The translations under genes were made by a program, and so were the position numbers. This document shows positions 5,946-13,287 of a stretch of 20,643 nt of DNA, in pieces (within the stretch, counting starts at the first letter, position 1; every line of letters begins with the position of its first letter). Under the pieces are notes generated by a model. It was not told the DNA's origin. It made no database searches and worked only from the letters and a program-made list of their open reading frames with translations. The stretch is from a virus. The DNA is taken from IMG/VR virus record IMGVR_UViG_3300045283_000038, positions 1-20,643 of that record. One strand, written 5' to 3'.

Positions 5946-6206
5946 ATGACCACAATTGCCGATGTTCAGCTCATCCCGACTACCTACATCGAGGTCTACG
6001 CGGCCACCGGGATTACTTCCGGTACGCAGCTAGTTGTGCAGAACAAGTCGATGGGCCCTGTTAACGTTCAAAATATTGGCTCGCAGCCACTAGGGACTAA
6101 TCTTGATGGGTTTATCATTGAGCCGCTTGGGCTATGGCGCGTTCCGACCGGCACCGCCAAAGCCTGGTTCAAAGGTAATGGCGCCCTAGCTGTCGAGGTG
6201 ATGTGA
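5946..6206 (+). CDS. Small beta-rich virion protein, paralogue of the preceding gene's N-domain (86 aa)
   Basis: Starts four bases after the previous stop. The sequence YIEVYAATGITSGTQLVVQNKS (residues about 14-35) aligns with WTNLYAASGIAVGTEVMLFNKD of the 4863 product, and its LDGFIIEPLGLWRVPTGTAKAWF tail aligns with that protein's VDGFLLY...GEPGLWAYSPIGTATIL region. It therefore seems to be a single-domain copy of the same attachment or folding module, arisen by duplication. No enzyme motifs are visible. It is likely a structural accessory acting with its neighbour; the 1-base overlap with the next gene suggests coupled translation. Confidence 0.65.
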   Translation: MTTIADVQLIPTTYIEVYAATGITSGTQLVVQNKSMGPVNVQNIGSQPLGTNLDGFIIEPLGLWRVPTGTAKAWFKGNGALAVEVM

Positions 6207-6520
6207 TGCCCGTCCTCCCTTATTCGCAATTGGAGGCTGACAAGATCGTCAGCTATTCCGGCACAACTGATGCGACTGGCAAATATTCGGTCGTCTATTC
6301 GAAGGCTTATGCGGCAGGCAGCGCGCCAACTGTTATCCCGTCGATGGTCGGCGCGCCGAATACACAGACTGCCCGCGTTACCGCATCCAACGAGACTGGC
6401 TTCACGGTACTTGTTGAGGCGCGAACTGTTACGACCGTATTGTCTATTCAGGTGCTATCATCTGCCGCCACTCCAGTTGCGGGTCAGATAGTTAATATCA
6501 CGCTAATTACGAATGACTGA
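6206..6520 (+). CDS. Beta-sandwich accessory virion protein (104 aa)
   Basis: ATG 6206 overlaps the preceding TGA (TGATG), with GAGGTG five bases upstream; an in-frame GTG at 6203 is the alternative. The sequence has the rhythm of small beta-sandwich domains common in phage fibres and decoration proteins: YSGTTDATGKYSVVYSKAY, then PTVIPSMV, TARVTASNETGFTVLVEAR, and a final ILVTITLITND-like strand (VNITLITND). Such domains typically bind a surface or trimerise at the end of an appendage. It is the last of a run of three intact and one broken structural-like genes placed before the portal. Function is inferred from pattern only. Confidence 0.6.
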   Translation: MPVLPYSQLEADKIVSYSGTTDATGKYSVVYSKAYAAGSAPTVIPSMVGAPNTQTARVTASNETGFTVLVEARTVTTVLSIQVLSSAATPVAGQIVNITLITND

Positions 6521-6530
6521 GGTCAGCATG

Positions 6531-6551
6531 ACTTGAGCAATATTCTCAAGT
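6531..6551 (+). promoter_or_regulatory. Inverted repeat ahead of the portal gene
   Basis: ACTTGAG (6531-6537) and CTCAAGT (6545-6551) are perfectly complementary around a 7-base loop CAATATT, ending six bases before ATG 6558. It lacks a T-run. In mRNA it would occlude the only purine-rich stretch ahead of ATG 6558, which weakly favours initiation at the downstream ATG 6585. In DNA it could be a protein-binding site. Confidence 0.35.
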
Positions 6552-6557
6552 ATCATC

Positions 6558-7934
6558 ATGCACACTATTTATCGGAATTCGTCCATGCCTTTTTATGACC
6601 GCCTGAAATTCTGGAATAAACCCGAGGCCAAATCAGGCGGCTCAGGTATGCGAACTTCTGAGATTCCTATTCAGCAAGGCTCATTGCTTGGCTTGATCTT
6701 CGGTGGCCAACGCCTAACTCCGCATGCGGCCATGCAGTACTATCGGACATGCTCAAGCGTGGCCATTGCGGTCGACATGATCGCCGATGAGATCGAGCAT
6801 TTGCAGCCGGTTCTCCAGATGGAAGACGGCAAGTATGTAAATGATCACGATCTTCTGCGACTTCTGAAGTCCCCGAACGGGTTCGATAACTGGGCTGGAT
6901 TCATTGGCGGAGCTGCCAGGCATTACCTGCTGACTCGCGAATGTTTCTATTATGCGGGCGGCGGTATTACTCGGCCTCCACTGGAATTGTTCGCAGTCAA
7001 GCCGCAGACCATTAGCACTGTCGAGAACGCCGTCGACAACTACCCGCAATCATTCCTGATTGCCAATGGTCGTGCTCGTGGCAGCTATGATCGAGCCGAG
7101 CGTGCAAAGAAAGTGAACTTCTATGATGGTGGCCTACGCGAACTGTTTCGCGTGAATGGCTTCTCGTCGCGCATTGAGAACACAATGTCCGATAGTCCGC
7201 TTGAGGCTGTCGCGCTCGAGGCCAAACAGCAGATTCAGGGCCGCGTGCATAACTTGGCGTTGCTTGATAATGGCGGTCGCCTGAGCCTGATCGTGCAGTT
7301 CAAAGACCCTATGACCGAGGATGAGCATATTGCTCGCCGCGATGGGGTTAACCGGGCATTGGCTGGCGCATCTAACGCCGGTCGCATTGCTGTTGTGTCA
7401 TCAAGCGACATGGAGATCCATGAGGCCGGCACCAGCAACAAAGACATGGATTATGCGCAGCTCGATGCGGTCGCCAGGGAATCGCTATTTCTTCGCTACA
7501 AGATCCCGCTGCCTCTGGTGAATAACGATGCGACGACTCATAACAACATGGAGCACTCGGTCTATCACCTTTATGACCGCGCCGTATTGCCGCTGGCCGA
7601 TGTCTTGCTGGATGGCCTTGGTCGCCTGCTACTGCCTCGCTATGGCCTTGACCCTGCCAGGGTGTCACTGACCTATAACCCCGAATCGATTGACGCTCTG
7701 GTGGCTCGCCGCGTGACCATGTTGCTTGATCGGCAGAAGCTGGGCGTCGAGACAATCAATGAGTTGCGCGCCCAGCTGCCTAATCGCGAACCGATTGAAG
7801 GCGGCGATACGCTTTATCAGCCTTCGACCATGATTCCGGTCGGGACCGATCTGTTTACCGAAGACAATGCCAATAGCGATACCGTGGCGGCCAGACTGCT
7901 GGCTGAGGATGCGGCGAATGTCGGCAAGCCGTGA
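6558..7934 (+). CDS. Portal protein (HK97-type)
   Basis: 458 aa (449 if it starts at ATG 6585, where MPFYDRLKFW looks like a typical portal start and GGAA lies seven bases upstream). The dodecameric portal sits at one capsid vertex, is the channel for DNA entry and exit, and docks the terminase and then the connector. Family features: a basic amphipathic N-terminus; 'AMQYYRTCSSVAIAVDMIADEI' near residues 58-80; 'HDLLRLLKSPNG'; the clip/stem section around 'SDSPLEAVALEAKQQIQ'; 'NGGRLSLIVQFK'; and 'YKIPLPLVNNDATTHNNMEHSVYHLYDRAVLPLADVL' near residues 315-350. Length and order match HK97 gp3-type portals. It is followed by the head morphogenesis gene with a 17-base overlap. Confidence 0.92.
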   Translation: MHTIYRNSSMPFYDRLKFWNKPEAKSGGSGMRTSEIPIQQGSLLGLIFGGQRLTPHAAMQYYRTCSSVAIAVDMIADEIEHLQPVLQMEDGKYVNDHDLLRLLKSPNGFDNWAGFIGGAARHYLLTRECFYYAGGGITRPPLELFAVKPQTISTVENAVDNYPQSFLIANGRARGSYDRAERAKKVNFYDGGLRELFRVNGFSSRIENTMSDSPLEAVALEAKQQIQGRVHNLALLDNGGRLSLIVQFKDPMTEDEHIARRDGVNRALAGASNAGRIAVVSSSDMEIHEAGTSNKDMDYAQLDAVARESLFLRYKIPLPLVNNDATTHNNMEHSVYHLYDRAVLPLADVLLDGLGRLLLPRYGLDPARVSLTYNPESIDALVARRVTMLLDRQKLGVETINELRAQLPNREPIEGGDTLYQPSTMIPVGTDLFTEDNANSDTVAARLLAEDAANVGKP

Positions 7935-8850
7935 GATCCTGACTCGCGAAGTTGCCGAAAAGCTCAGGCTTGAAGCGATTCTCAAGCCTGGCATTCGCAA
8001 AATATTCGCCAGGGTTGTTGATGACTTCCGAACTTCAGTTGCTCGAACTGGTCAGCCACCTGAAATTGCGCGCTATCGAATTGCATTTGAGACCTTGCTT
8101 GATGAGCATTATCGCCGCATGCAGAAGTCATTTAGTGGCGCGATCTTGCTGCACAACAAGGTCGATACGTTCGCGCAACTGCGCAACAAGGCAGCCAAGC
8201 CAACCGAAGAAGATCAGCACGACAAGGAGTTGATAGCTGCTATTTTTCTGCTTTGGCGTGAGAAGCATGCGCCAGTGCAAGCTGACTTCATCGCGCAGAC
8301 GACTGCCAAAGACATGGCCGATGCCATCGATCAGGCTCGCCAAGCACTGACAGAAGAAGGCAAGCCCATTGATAAGCGCTCGCTTGCATTGACCGCCGTG
8401 GCGATCCTTAAGCGCATCCTTCGCGTCCGGGTTGACGTGATAGCGGTTACTGAAACACAGACTGCGGCAGAAACTACAAAGGCCGTAGAGGCGTCGGTCG
8501 TTACTAAAATTCCGATTCCAGGAATTCCAGTTCCGCCCGGTGCCTTTCCTCCGGTTATCCCGCCATTTACGCCGACCACTCCAAGCGAGCCAGATATTCC
8601 GCTGGAGCCTTTGGGCCCGCAAGAGCCGACTGCGCTCAGAGAGCAACCATCCACTTTAAAAAAAAGTTGGATTACGCTCAGGGATAATCGAGTTCGCGCG
8701 ACACATCATGCGGCTCATGGCCAAACTAGGCTGATAAATGAAGCCTTTGCTGTTGGAAGTTCTAGTATGATGTACCCAGGTGATACTTCTATGGGCGCGC
8801 CGATTCGTGAGATTATTCACTGTCGTTGCAGCGCTCAATATCTGTTTTGA
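7918..8850 (+). CDS. Head morphogenesis (SPP1 gp7 / Mu F-like) protein
   Basis: 310 aa from ATG 7918 (MSASREILTREVAEK), chosen over the upstream in-frame 7867 start because GAGGA precedes it and it overlaps the portal end only slightly. Proteins of this family bind the portal and are packaged in small numbers in the capsid. The N-terminal half is helical. A Pro-rich linker (about residues 196-238, IPIPGIPVPPGAFPP...) follows. The C-terminal domain has the MuF-like pattern 'DNRVRATHHAAHGQ', 'SSMMYPGDTS' and 'IIHCRCSAQY'. A run of eight A at 8658-8665 lies at the start of this domain and could be slippery. The central helical part is followed by no toxin-like extension. Confidence 0.82.
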   Translation: MSASREILTREVAEKLRLEAILKPGIRKIFARVVDDFRTSVARTGQPPEIARYRIAFETLLDEHYRRMQKSFSGAILLHNKVDTFAQLRNKAAKPTEEDQHDKELIAAIFLLWREKHAPVQADFIAQTTAKDMADAIDQARQALTEEGKPIDKRSLALTAVAILKRILRVRVDVIAVTETQTAAETTKAVEASVVTKIPIPGIPVPPGAFPPVIPPFTPTTPSEPDIPLEPLGPQEPTALREQPSTLKKSWITLRDNRVRATHHAAHGQTRLINEAFAVGSSSMMYPGDTSMGAPIREIIHCRCSAQYLF

Positions 8851-8859
8851 GGATACAAA

Positions 8860-9936
8860 ATGAAAAAGATGGTAGTTCCATTTGAGGTAAAACAAATCAC
8901 CGAGGATGCGGACTACTTCATGTTCGAAGGCTACGCATCGACCTTCGGCAACACCGATTTAGGTGATGACGTTGTGGTTGCTGGCGCATTCACTCAGACC
9001 ATTGCTGAGTTGATGGCCAGCAAGAAGACCGGCAAGTTGCCGGCGCTCTGGCAGCATGATTGCGATGAGCCCATTGGGAGTTACACCGAGCTGCAAGAGG
9101 ATGCTCGCGGCCTATTCGTTAAGGGTCGGCTGCCCAAGGCCGATACTTTCGTTAGCGGTCGAGTAATCCCGCAGATGAAAGCCGAAAGTATTGGCTCAAT
9201 GTCGATTGGCTATTCAGTGCTGGATTATGCCATTGAGGGCGGCATTCGAATGCTTAAGGCTCTCAAGCTCTGGGAAATCTCGTTGGTTACTATGCCAATG
9301 AATGAGCTGGCCGAAATAACCGATATGAAGTCGGCCACTCCCTATCAAGATTTGCCACTTGCTGCTCGCGATCTGGCATGGAGTGCCGACGCTGCACTTT
9401 CCCGCGTTAAGCCATTCCTTGATTCTGCTGATGAGCCAAGCGAGAAATATCGCAAAGCCTTCCTGTGGTTTGATTCTGATCATCCAGATGAATACGGATC
9501 CTACAAGCTACCAATTGCCGACGTAATTGATGGCAAGCTTACCGCAGTCCCTCGTGCAATCTTCGCGGCCGCTGCTGCATTAAGTGGCGCTCGTGGTGGC
9601 GTCAATATCCCTGACGCTGATCGCGCCTCAGTCATTGCAAACGTTGATCGCTACTACGCCAAGATGAACTTGGATTCGCCGTTCACCAAAAAGTCCGGCA
9701 TGCGCGTCGATGACCTGGCAAGCCTGACCGAAAGAGACCTTGAAAAACTATTCAAGTCGGGCGTATCCTTTACAAACCAAACATCTAAGCGCCTAGCATC
9801 CGCGCTTAAAACTTTTCTTCGAGACGAAGACGAGTCAGGGAATCGGGAAGATTCTACCGGATCAGCCGTTGTTGACGAGCTCAAGAGCTTGTTGGAACTC
9901 GCTAAAACCCTGACCTCGAAAATCGAAGGAAAGTAA
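8860..9936 (+). CDS. Prohead protease with C-terminal extension (HK97 gp4 family)
   Basis: 358 aa; classic prohead proteases are about 200-230, so this one has an extra C-terminal half. It cleaves the scaffold-like delta domain of the capsid protein after prohead assembly. The protease domain (1-160) shows 'FEGYASTFGNTDLGDD', catalytic H66 (LWQHD), S115 (GSMSIGY) and E140 (LWEISLVTMP), the triad of this serine-protease family. Residues about 168-265 (AWSADAALSR...KLPIADVIDGKLTAVPRAIFAAAAALSGARGG...DRYYAKM) form a separate domain that I have seen fused to such proteases in other phages. The last 90 residues are charged and helical, perhaps scaffold-like. Ribosome site GAGGA. It lies directly before the capsid gene. 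Confidence 0.9.
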   Translation: MKKMVVPFEVKQITEDADYFMFEGYASTFGNTDLGDDVVVAGAFTQTIAELMASKKTGKLPALWQHDCDEPIGSYTELQEDARGLFVKGRLPKADTFVSGRVIPQMKAESIGSMSIGYSVLDYAIEGGIRMLKALKLWEISLVTMPMNELAEITDMKSATPYQDLPLAARDLAWSADAALSRVKPFLDSADEPSEKYRKAFLWFDSDHPDEYGSYKLPIADVIDGKLTAVPRAIFAAAAALSGARGGVNIPDADRASVIANVDRYYAKMNLDSPFTKKSGMRVDDLASLTERDLEKLFKSGVSFTNQTSKRLASALKTFLRDEDESGNREDSTGSAVVDELKSLLELAKTLTSKIEGK

Positions 9937-9937
9937 C

Positions 9938-11134
9938 ATGACCGATATTAACCAAGAAGCGCTTGGTGCCGTAAAGGCTCTGCGCGAGACCGTTGAGAAA
10001 TACGGCGCTGACTCCGCTCAGTTCAAGAGCATGGTCGACACCACTACTCAAGCTCTCGAAAAGCAGGAAAAGGCTAACCAAGAGTTCACCAGCAAACTTG
10101 CTGAAGAGCAGAAGAGTGCGCTTGAGCTGAAAGAGCGTATCGATGGCTTGGAGCTTGAGCTTTCCCGCAAAGGCACCACTCAGACTGGCGCCAACCACAA
10201 AGAAACAGAAGAATATAAGGCCATGCAGGCTTATGTTCAGAAGGGTGTAGAACAGCTGAGCATTGAGCAGAAGAACACCTTGCGTACCGACATCGGCACC
10301 CAGGGCGGCTATCTGACGATGCCAGAACTCGACAGCATGATCATCAAGAAGATCACCGAGATCTCGCCGATGCGTCAATATGCTCGCGTCCGCACTGTCG
10401 GCAGCAAAACCCTGTCCATTCCAACCCGTACCGCCATTCCGGTCGCCACCTACGAAGGCGAAGCGGCTGCTGGCGGCGAAAGCAACAGCTTCTACGGCCA
10501 GGAAACTCTGACCGCGTACCGCATGACCGTGACCGTGCCATACACCTACGATCAGCTGATCGATTCCCAGTTCGACATTGAATCGGAAATCATGAGCGAC
10601 GTGGCCGAGGCGTTCGCTTTCACCGAAGGCGCCAAGTTCGTGAATGGTAGTGGCGCCAAACAGCCTGAAGGCTTCCTGGCCAACGCCGATGTCGCCGCGA
10701 ACTTCCGCCTGTCCTCGACTAGCGGCGTGATTACCGGTGACGACGTTCTCTTGCTGTCCGGCGACCTGAAAGTTGGTTACAACCCGATGTATGCGATGAA
10801 CCGCCAGACTCTGGCCTTCCTGCGCACCCTGAAAGGTTCGACCAACGATCACTACCTGTGGCAAGTAGGCCTTGGCCCAACCCAGCCAAACACCCTGGCA
10901 GGCGCTCCATACGCGATCATGCAGGACATGCCGAGCATTGCGGCTAACTCCTTGAGCCTGGTCTATGCGGATTTCGCTCGCGGCTACACCATCATCGACC
11001 GCACCGGCCTGATGGTCATTCGTGATGAGCTGACCCGCAAGAAAAACAACATCATCGAACTGACCTTCCACCGTTACAACCACGGCCAGGTCGTCCTTTC
11101 CGAAGCTTTCAAAGTTCTGAAAACCAAACCTTAA
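9938..11134 (+). CDS. Major capsid protein (HK97 fold)
   Basis: 398 aa. Residues 1-115 are charged and coiled-coil-like (EKQEKANQEFTSKLAEEQKS), the delta domain that acts as scaffold and is removed by the upstream protease. The mature capsid part starts around 'TDIGTQGGYLTMPELDSMII' (118-136), followed by 'SPMRQYARV', the extended loop (about 158-200), 'GAKFVNGSGAKQPEGFL' and the typical C-terminus 'TGLMVIRDELTRKKNNIIELTFHRYNHGQVVLSEAFKVL'. The ribosome site is GAAGGAAAG. Codon use is strongly biased to C-ending and other preferred codons compared with neighbours, as expected for the most abundant virion protein. The E-loop segment has no lysine, so HK97-style covalent cross-linking is unlikely. 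Confidence 0.95.
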   Translation: MTDINQEALGAVKALRETVEKYGADSAQFKSMVDTTTQALEKQEKANQEFTSKLAEEQKSALELKERIDGLELELSRKGTTQTGANHKETEEYKAMQAYVQKGVEQLSIEQKNTLRTDIGTQGGYLTMPELDSMIIKKITEISPMRQYARVRTVGSKTLSIPTRTAIPVATYEGEAAAGGESNSFYGQETLTAYRMTVTVPYTYDQLIDSQFDIESEIMSDVAEAFAFTEGAKFVNGSGAKQPEGFLANADVAANFRLSSTSGVITGDDVLLLSGDLKVGYNPMYAMNRQTLAFLRTLKGSTNDHYLWQVGLGPTQPNTLAGAPYAIMQDMPSIAANSLSLVYADFARGYTIIDRTGLMVIRDELTRKKNNIIELTFHRYNHGQVVLSEAFKVLKTKP

Positions 11135-11144
11135 GGAGGTCGCC

Positions 11145-11558
11145 ATGTTTCAAGTTTTCGATCTACACAACGAGGCGACTAGTCGTGTTGGCCTGAACAT
11201 TCAGGCTATCGCCACCAGCACCAACACCGATGGCCCGATCATCGACACCGCTCACTTTGAGTCGCTGGAGTTTTACATCCAGTCCGGCACCCTGACTGAC
11301 GGAACCTATACCGCGCAGTTGTTCCACGGTAACGATAGCGGCCTGTCGGACGGCGTCCAGCTGACTACCGAAGAGCTTTTGGGCTCGGCGGTGTTCATCT
11401 TGACCGATGACAATGCCACCCGCCGCATCGGCTATGTCGGCAAGAAGCGCTACGTGCGTCTGCGTATCGTCTCTACTGGCGTGACCACCGGCGGTACTCT
11501 GGGCGCGATTGCCGTTCTCGGCACGCCTCAGCATGCTCCGGCTGCTGCATCGGTGTAA
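11145..11558 (+). CDS. Capsid-associated (decoration/head) protein, 137 aa
   Basis: A very strong ribosome site (AAGGAGGT) precedes ATG 11145, ten bases after the capsid gene. The sequence is beta-rich: 'DTAHFESLEFYIQSGTLTDGTYTAQLFHGNDSG' and 'RRIGYVGKKRYVRLRIVSTGVTTGGTLGAIAVLGTPQHAP'. This is the pattern of a small head protein family commonly encoded just after HK97-type capsid genes, where a capsid-surface or stabilising role is likely. Its codon bias resembles the capsid gene, and a terminator follows directly, so it and the capsid protein probably share high expression. The alternative is a minor connector component, less likely given the expression signals. Confidence 0.72.
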   Translation: MFQVFDLHNEATSRVGLNIQAIATSTNTDGPIIDTAHFESLEFYIQSGTLTDGTYTAQLFHGNDSGLSDGVQLTTEELLGSAVFILTDDNATRRIGYVGKKRYVRLRIVSTGVTTGGTLGAIAVLGTPQHAPAAASV

Positions 11559-11574
11559 TCTGCAACAATTAAGC

Positions 11575-11601
11575 AAAGGGGTCTTCGGGCCCCTTTCTTT
11601 T
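11575..11601 (+). terminator. Rho-independent terminator inside the head operon
   Basis: AAAGGGG (11575-11581) pairs with CCCCTTT (11590-11596). Inside, a U-G and a C-G pair close a UUCG tetraloop, a very stable cap, and the tract CTTTT follows. It sits between the capsid/decoration pair and the connector genes and would lower downstream expression, matching the copy numbers of the products. Confidence 0.85.
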
Positions 11602-11619
11602 AAGTTCCAAGGAGTTGTC

Positions 11620-11829
11620 ATGGTAAAGCTTTTGAAATCCGGCAGCTGGGCGCTCGAAGGCGTTCGCGTTGTCGAAATGGTTGAAGGCGTAGATCAGAGC
11701 TTCGGCGCTGCTGAAGACTTCAAGCTAGTAGAGGCTGGCTGGGCAGAATGGGTGAAAGTTGTGCCTGTTGCCGAGGCTGAGGTTGAACCAGAAGCTGCTG
11801 AAATCGCCGCAAAAACCAAGGCTAAGTAA
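11620..11829 (+). CDS. Small acidic hypothetical protein (69 aa)
   Basis: Not recognised. ATG 11620 follows AAGGAG. Two parts are visible: a compact N-terminal segment (MVKLLKSGSWALEGVRVVEM through AEWVKVV, about 48 residues) and an Ala/Glu-rich acidic tail that ends in Lys (EVEPEAAEIAAKTKAK). Such small genes with charged tails are common between capsid and connector genes; the related arrangement just before the sheath gene here also has a short protein with an Ala/Lys tail. Its stop overlaps the next start (TAATG), so translation is probably coupled to the gp6-like connector. Confidence 0.65.
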   Translation: MVKLLKSGSWALEGVRVVEMVEGVDQSFGAAEDFKLVEAGWAEWVKVVPVAEAEVEPEAAEIAAKTKAK

Positions 11830-12455
11830 TGACTGACCGCTATGAGGTATCAGCCCCAGGCGGTCTAGCCGTGGCATTGGCCACTGTAAAGTTGTGGCTG
11901 AAGATTGATGTCGGTGATACTTCTCGCGACCCAGAGCTTACGCTGATCATCGCCGACGCCACCGATATGGTTGAGCGATACACTAATCGCTATTTATCGC
12001 CACGCACGGTCGTCGGCAAGTTCGATTCGATCGGTAAGTGCGATCCTGCATTCCCGTATGATTATGTCTGGCTGCGTCGGGCGCCCATCTATGATGCTGC
12101 TGTAGTGCTGGTGCAGCTGATTGGTCCGACCTCGACCGTCAATATCGCATCTCAGGATTATCGCCTGAAGCCATTCGATGATCAGGCCAGACTTTATCTG
12201 ATTCGCGGTCTCGACGCTCCAGATCCATTTGAGCCATACCCTCTGCGCGTTACCTTCATGGCCGGCTATACAAATGAGGCTGCAATACCGCCCACATTGA
12301 AACAGGGGCTTCTTGAGCTGATTGCCTTCTTCGACGCCAACCGTGGTGATTGCGGGGGCTGTGGCGAGACTCATGGCGGCTGCAATATCCTTGGCATCCC
12401 CGAGGCTATCAAGGCCAAACTTGCATTCTTCAGAATCCTGCGGGTATTCGCATGA
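11829..12455 (+). CDS. Head-tail connector (HK97 gp6 / phiE125 gp8-like)
   Basis: 208 aa. It forms the ring beneath the portal that prepares the head for tail attachment. Family pattern: an N-terminal 'GLAVALATVKLWLKID', 'DPELTLIIADATDMVERYTNRYL' (about residues 34-56), a beta middle with 'RRAPIYDAAVVLVQ' and 'YRLKPFDDQARLYLI', then 'YPLRVTFMAGYTNEAAIPPTLKQGLLELIAFF'. Unusual is a Cys/His cluster near the C-terminus, C175-X2-C178-X3-H182-X2-C185, spaced like a small metal-binding knuckle, which I do not associate with this family. Start and stop both overlap neighbours by a few bases (TAATG and ATGA). Confidence 0.8.
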   Translation: MTDRYEVSAPGGLAVALATVKLWLKIDVGDTSRDPELTLIIADATDMVERYTNRYLSPRTVVGKFDSIGKCDPAFPYDYVWLRRAPIYDAAVVLVQLIGPTSTVNIASQDYRLKPFDDQARLYLIRGLDAPDPFEPYPLRVTFMAGYTNEAAIPPTLKQGLLELIAFFDANRGDCGGCGETHGGCNILGIPEAIKAKLAFFRILRVFA

Positions 12456-12859
12456 GCTGCATAATCAAGCGGTTTCCCAAGGTAAAGATTTGCATTGGCG
12501 ATCTTCGCACCAAGATCAATCTGGCGAGTCGTGAGGCTGTAGGACAAGCTCCTGATGACTGGGATAGCAGTGGCGTGACTTTCACGACCTATGCTTCGGA
12601 GTGGTGCGCTATTAGCACTACGGCTGGCGTATTCGCTGGTGTTGCGCGATTCAATAACACCTCAATCGACCCACACGCTACGCATATGTTTTATATCCGT
12701 CATCGCAGCGACTGGCGCAATATTGAGGCCGGCAATGTATTCGTACTGATGGGTGATCGTCGTTTCCGCGTGCTGCGAGTCGACAATCAGGATGAAGACA
12801 ATATATTTGATATCATTCAGGCCACTGAGCGCGGTGAATCTGAGGCTGGGCAGGCATGA
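12452..12859 (+). CDS. Head closure / head-tail joining protein
   Basis: 135 aa from ATG 12452, which overlaps the previous stop as ATGA; the longer in-frame extension upstream would run through the connector gene and was rejected. The product is a small beta-barrel-like protein: 'KVKICIGDLRTKINLASREA', a long middle with 'SEWCAISTTAGV', 'HMFYIRHRSDWRNIEAGNVFVLMGDRRFRVLRVDNQDEDN' and a short acidic tail. 'GDLRTKI...R', 'THMFYIRH' and 'DRRFRVLRVDN' fit the SPP1 gp16 / HK97 gp7-type head-closure family, which seals the connector after packaging. It sits exactly where that gene is expected, between the gp6-like and gp10-like genes. Confidence 0.75.
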   Translation: MSCIIKRFPKVKICIGDLRTKINLASREAVGQAPDDWDSSGVTFTTYASEWCAISTTAGVFAGVARFNNTSIDPHATHMFYIRHRSDWRNIEAGNVFVLMGDRRFRVLRVDNQDEDNIFDIIQATERGESEAGQA

Positions 12860-13287
12860 TCGAACTTAAGGAGGCCGATACCAACGAAAGGAATGTTCTC
12901 AAAATCCTGATTGCTGAGCGGGCCACGAATCTTGCCCTGACATATGCCTGGAAAGAAGTCGGTAATCTCCTCACGAATAAGTTGCAGTACATGATCCGCA
13001 ATGGCCCGCGCACCGGCCGGGTCTATACCTTTCGTGGTCGCAAACATCAGGCCTCGGCGCCAGGCGAAGTGCCGGCCAATCGCACCGGCAAGCTGGCCAA
13101 GAGCGTTGGCTATGAGGCGACTGGTCACCACACCTTAGTATTTGGTGAAGAGGCTGAATATGCTGGATACCTTGAGAATGGCACCAAAAAGATGGCGCCG
13201 AGACCGCATCTCCAAGTGGCCGTAAACGAGATGCAAACTGTCACCATGCAAACACTTATCAAGTTCATCGACGAGGCCTATAAATGA
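12856..13287 (+). CDS. HK97 gp10-like tail completion protein
   Basis: 143 aa, starting in an ATGA overlap. It carries the family hallmark 'APGEVPANRTGKLAKSVGYE' (about residues 71-90), followed by 'GEEAEYAGYLENGTKKMAPRPHLQVAV'. This is the core of HK97 gp10 / minor tail completion proteins, which finish the neck end of the tail so that it can join the head. The N-terminus is a helix with 'LALTYAWKEVGNLLTNKLQYMIRNGPRTGRVY'. Its stop overlaps the next start (ATGA), continuing the chain of coupled connector genes. Confidence 0.85.
   Translation: MIELKEADTNERNVLKILIAERATNLALTYAWKEVGNLLTNKLQYMIRNGPRTGRVYTFRGRKHQASAPGEVPANRTGKLAKSVGYEATGHHTLVFGEEAEYAGYLENGTKKMAPRPHLQVAVNEMQTVTMQTLIKFIDEAYK

Noticed and set aside
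9902-11146. A 414-codon open frame opposite the capsid gene
   Set aside because: It lies antisense to a confidently identified, codon-biased capsid gene. Strong codon bias commonly opens the opposite strand, and the sequence has no recognisable protein pattern or ribosome site.
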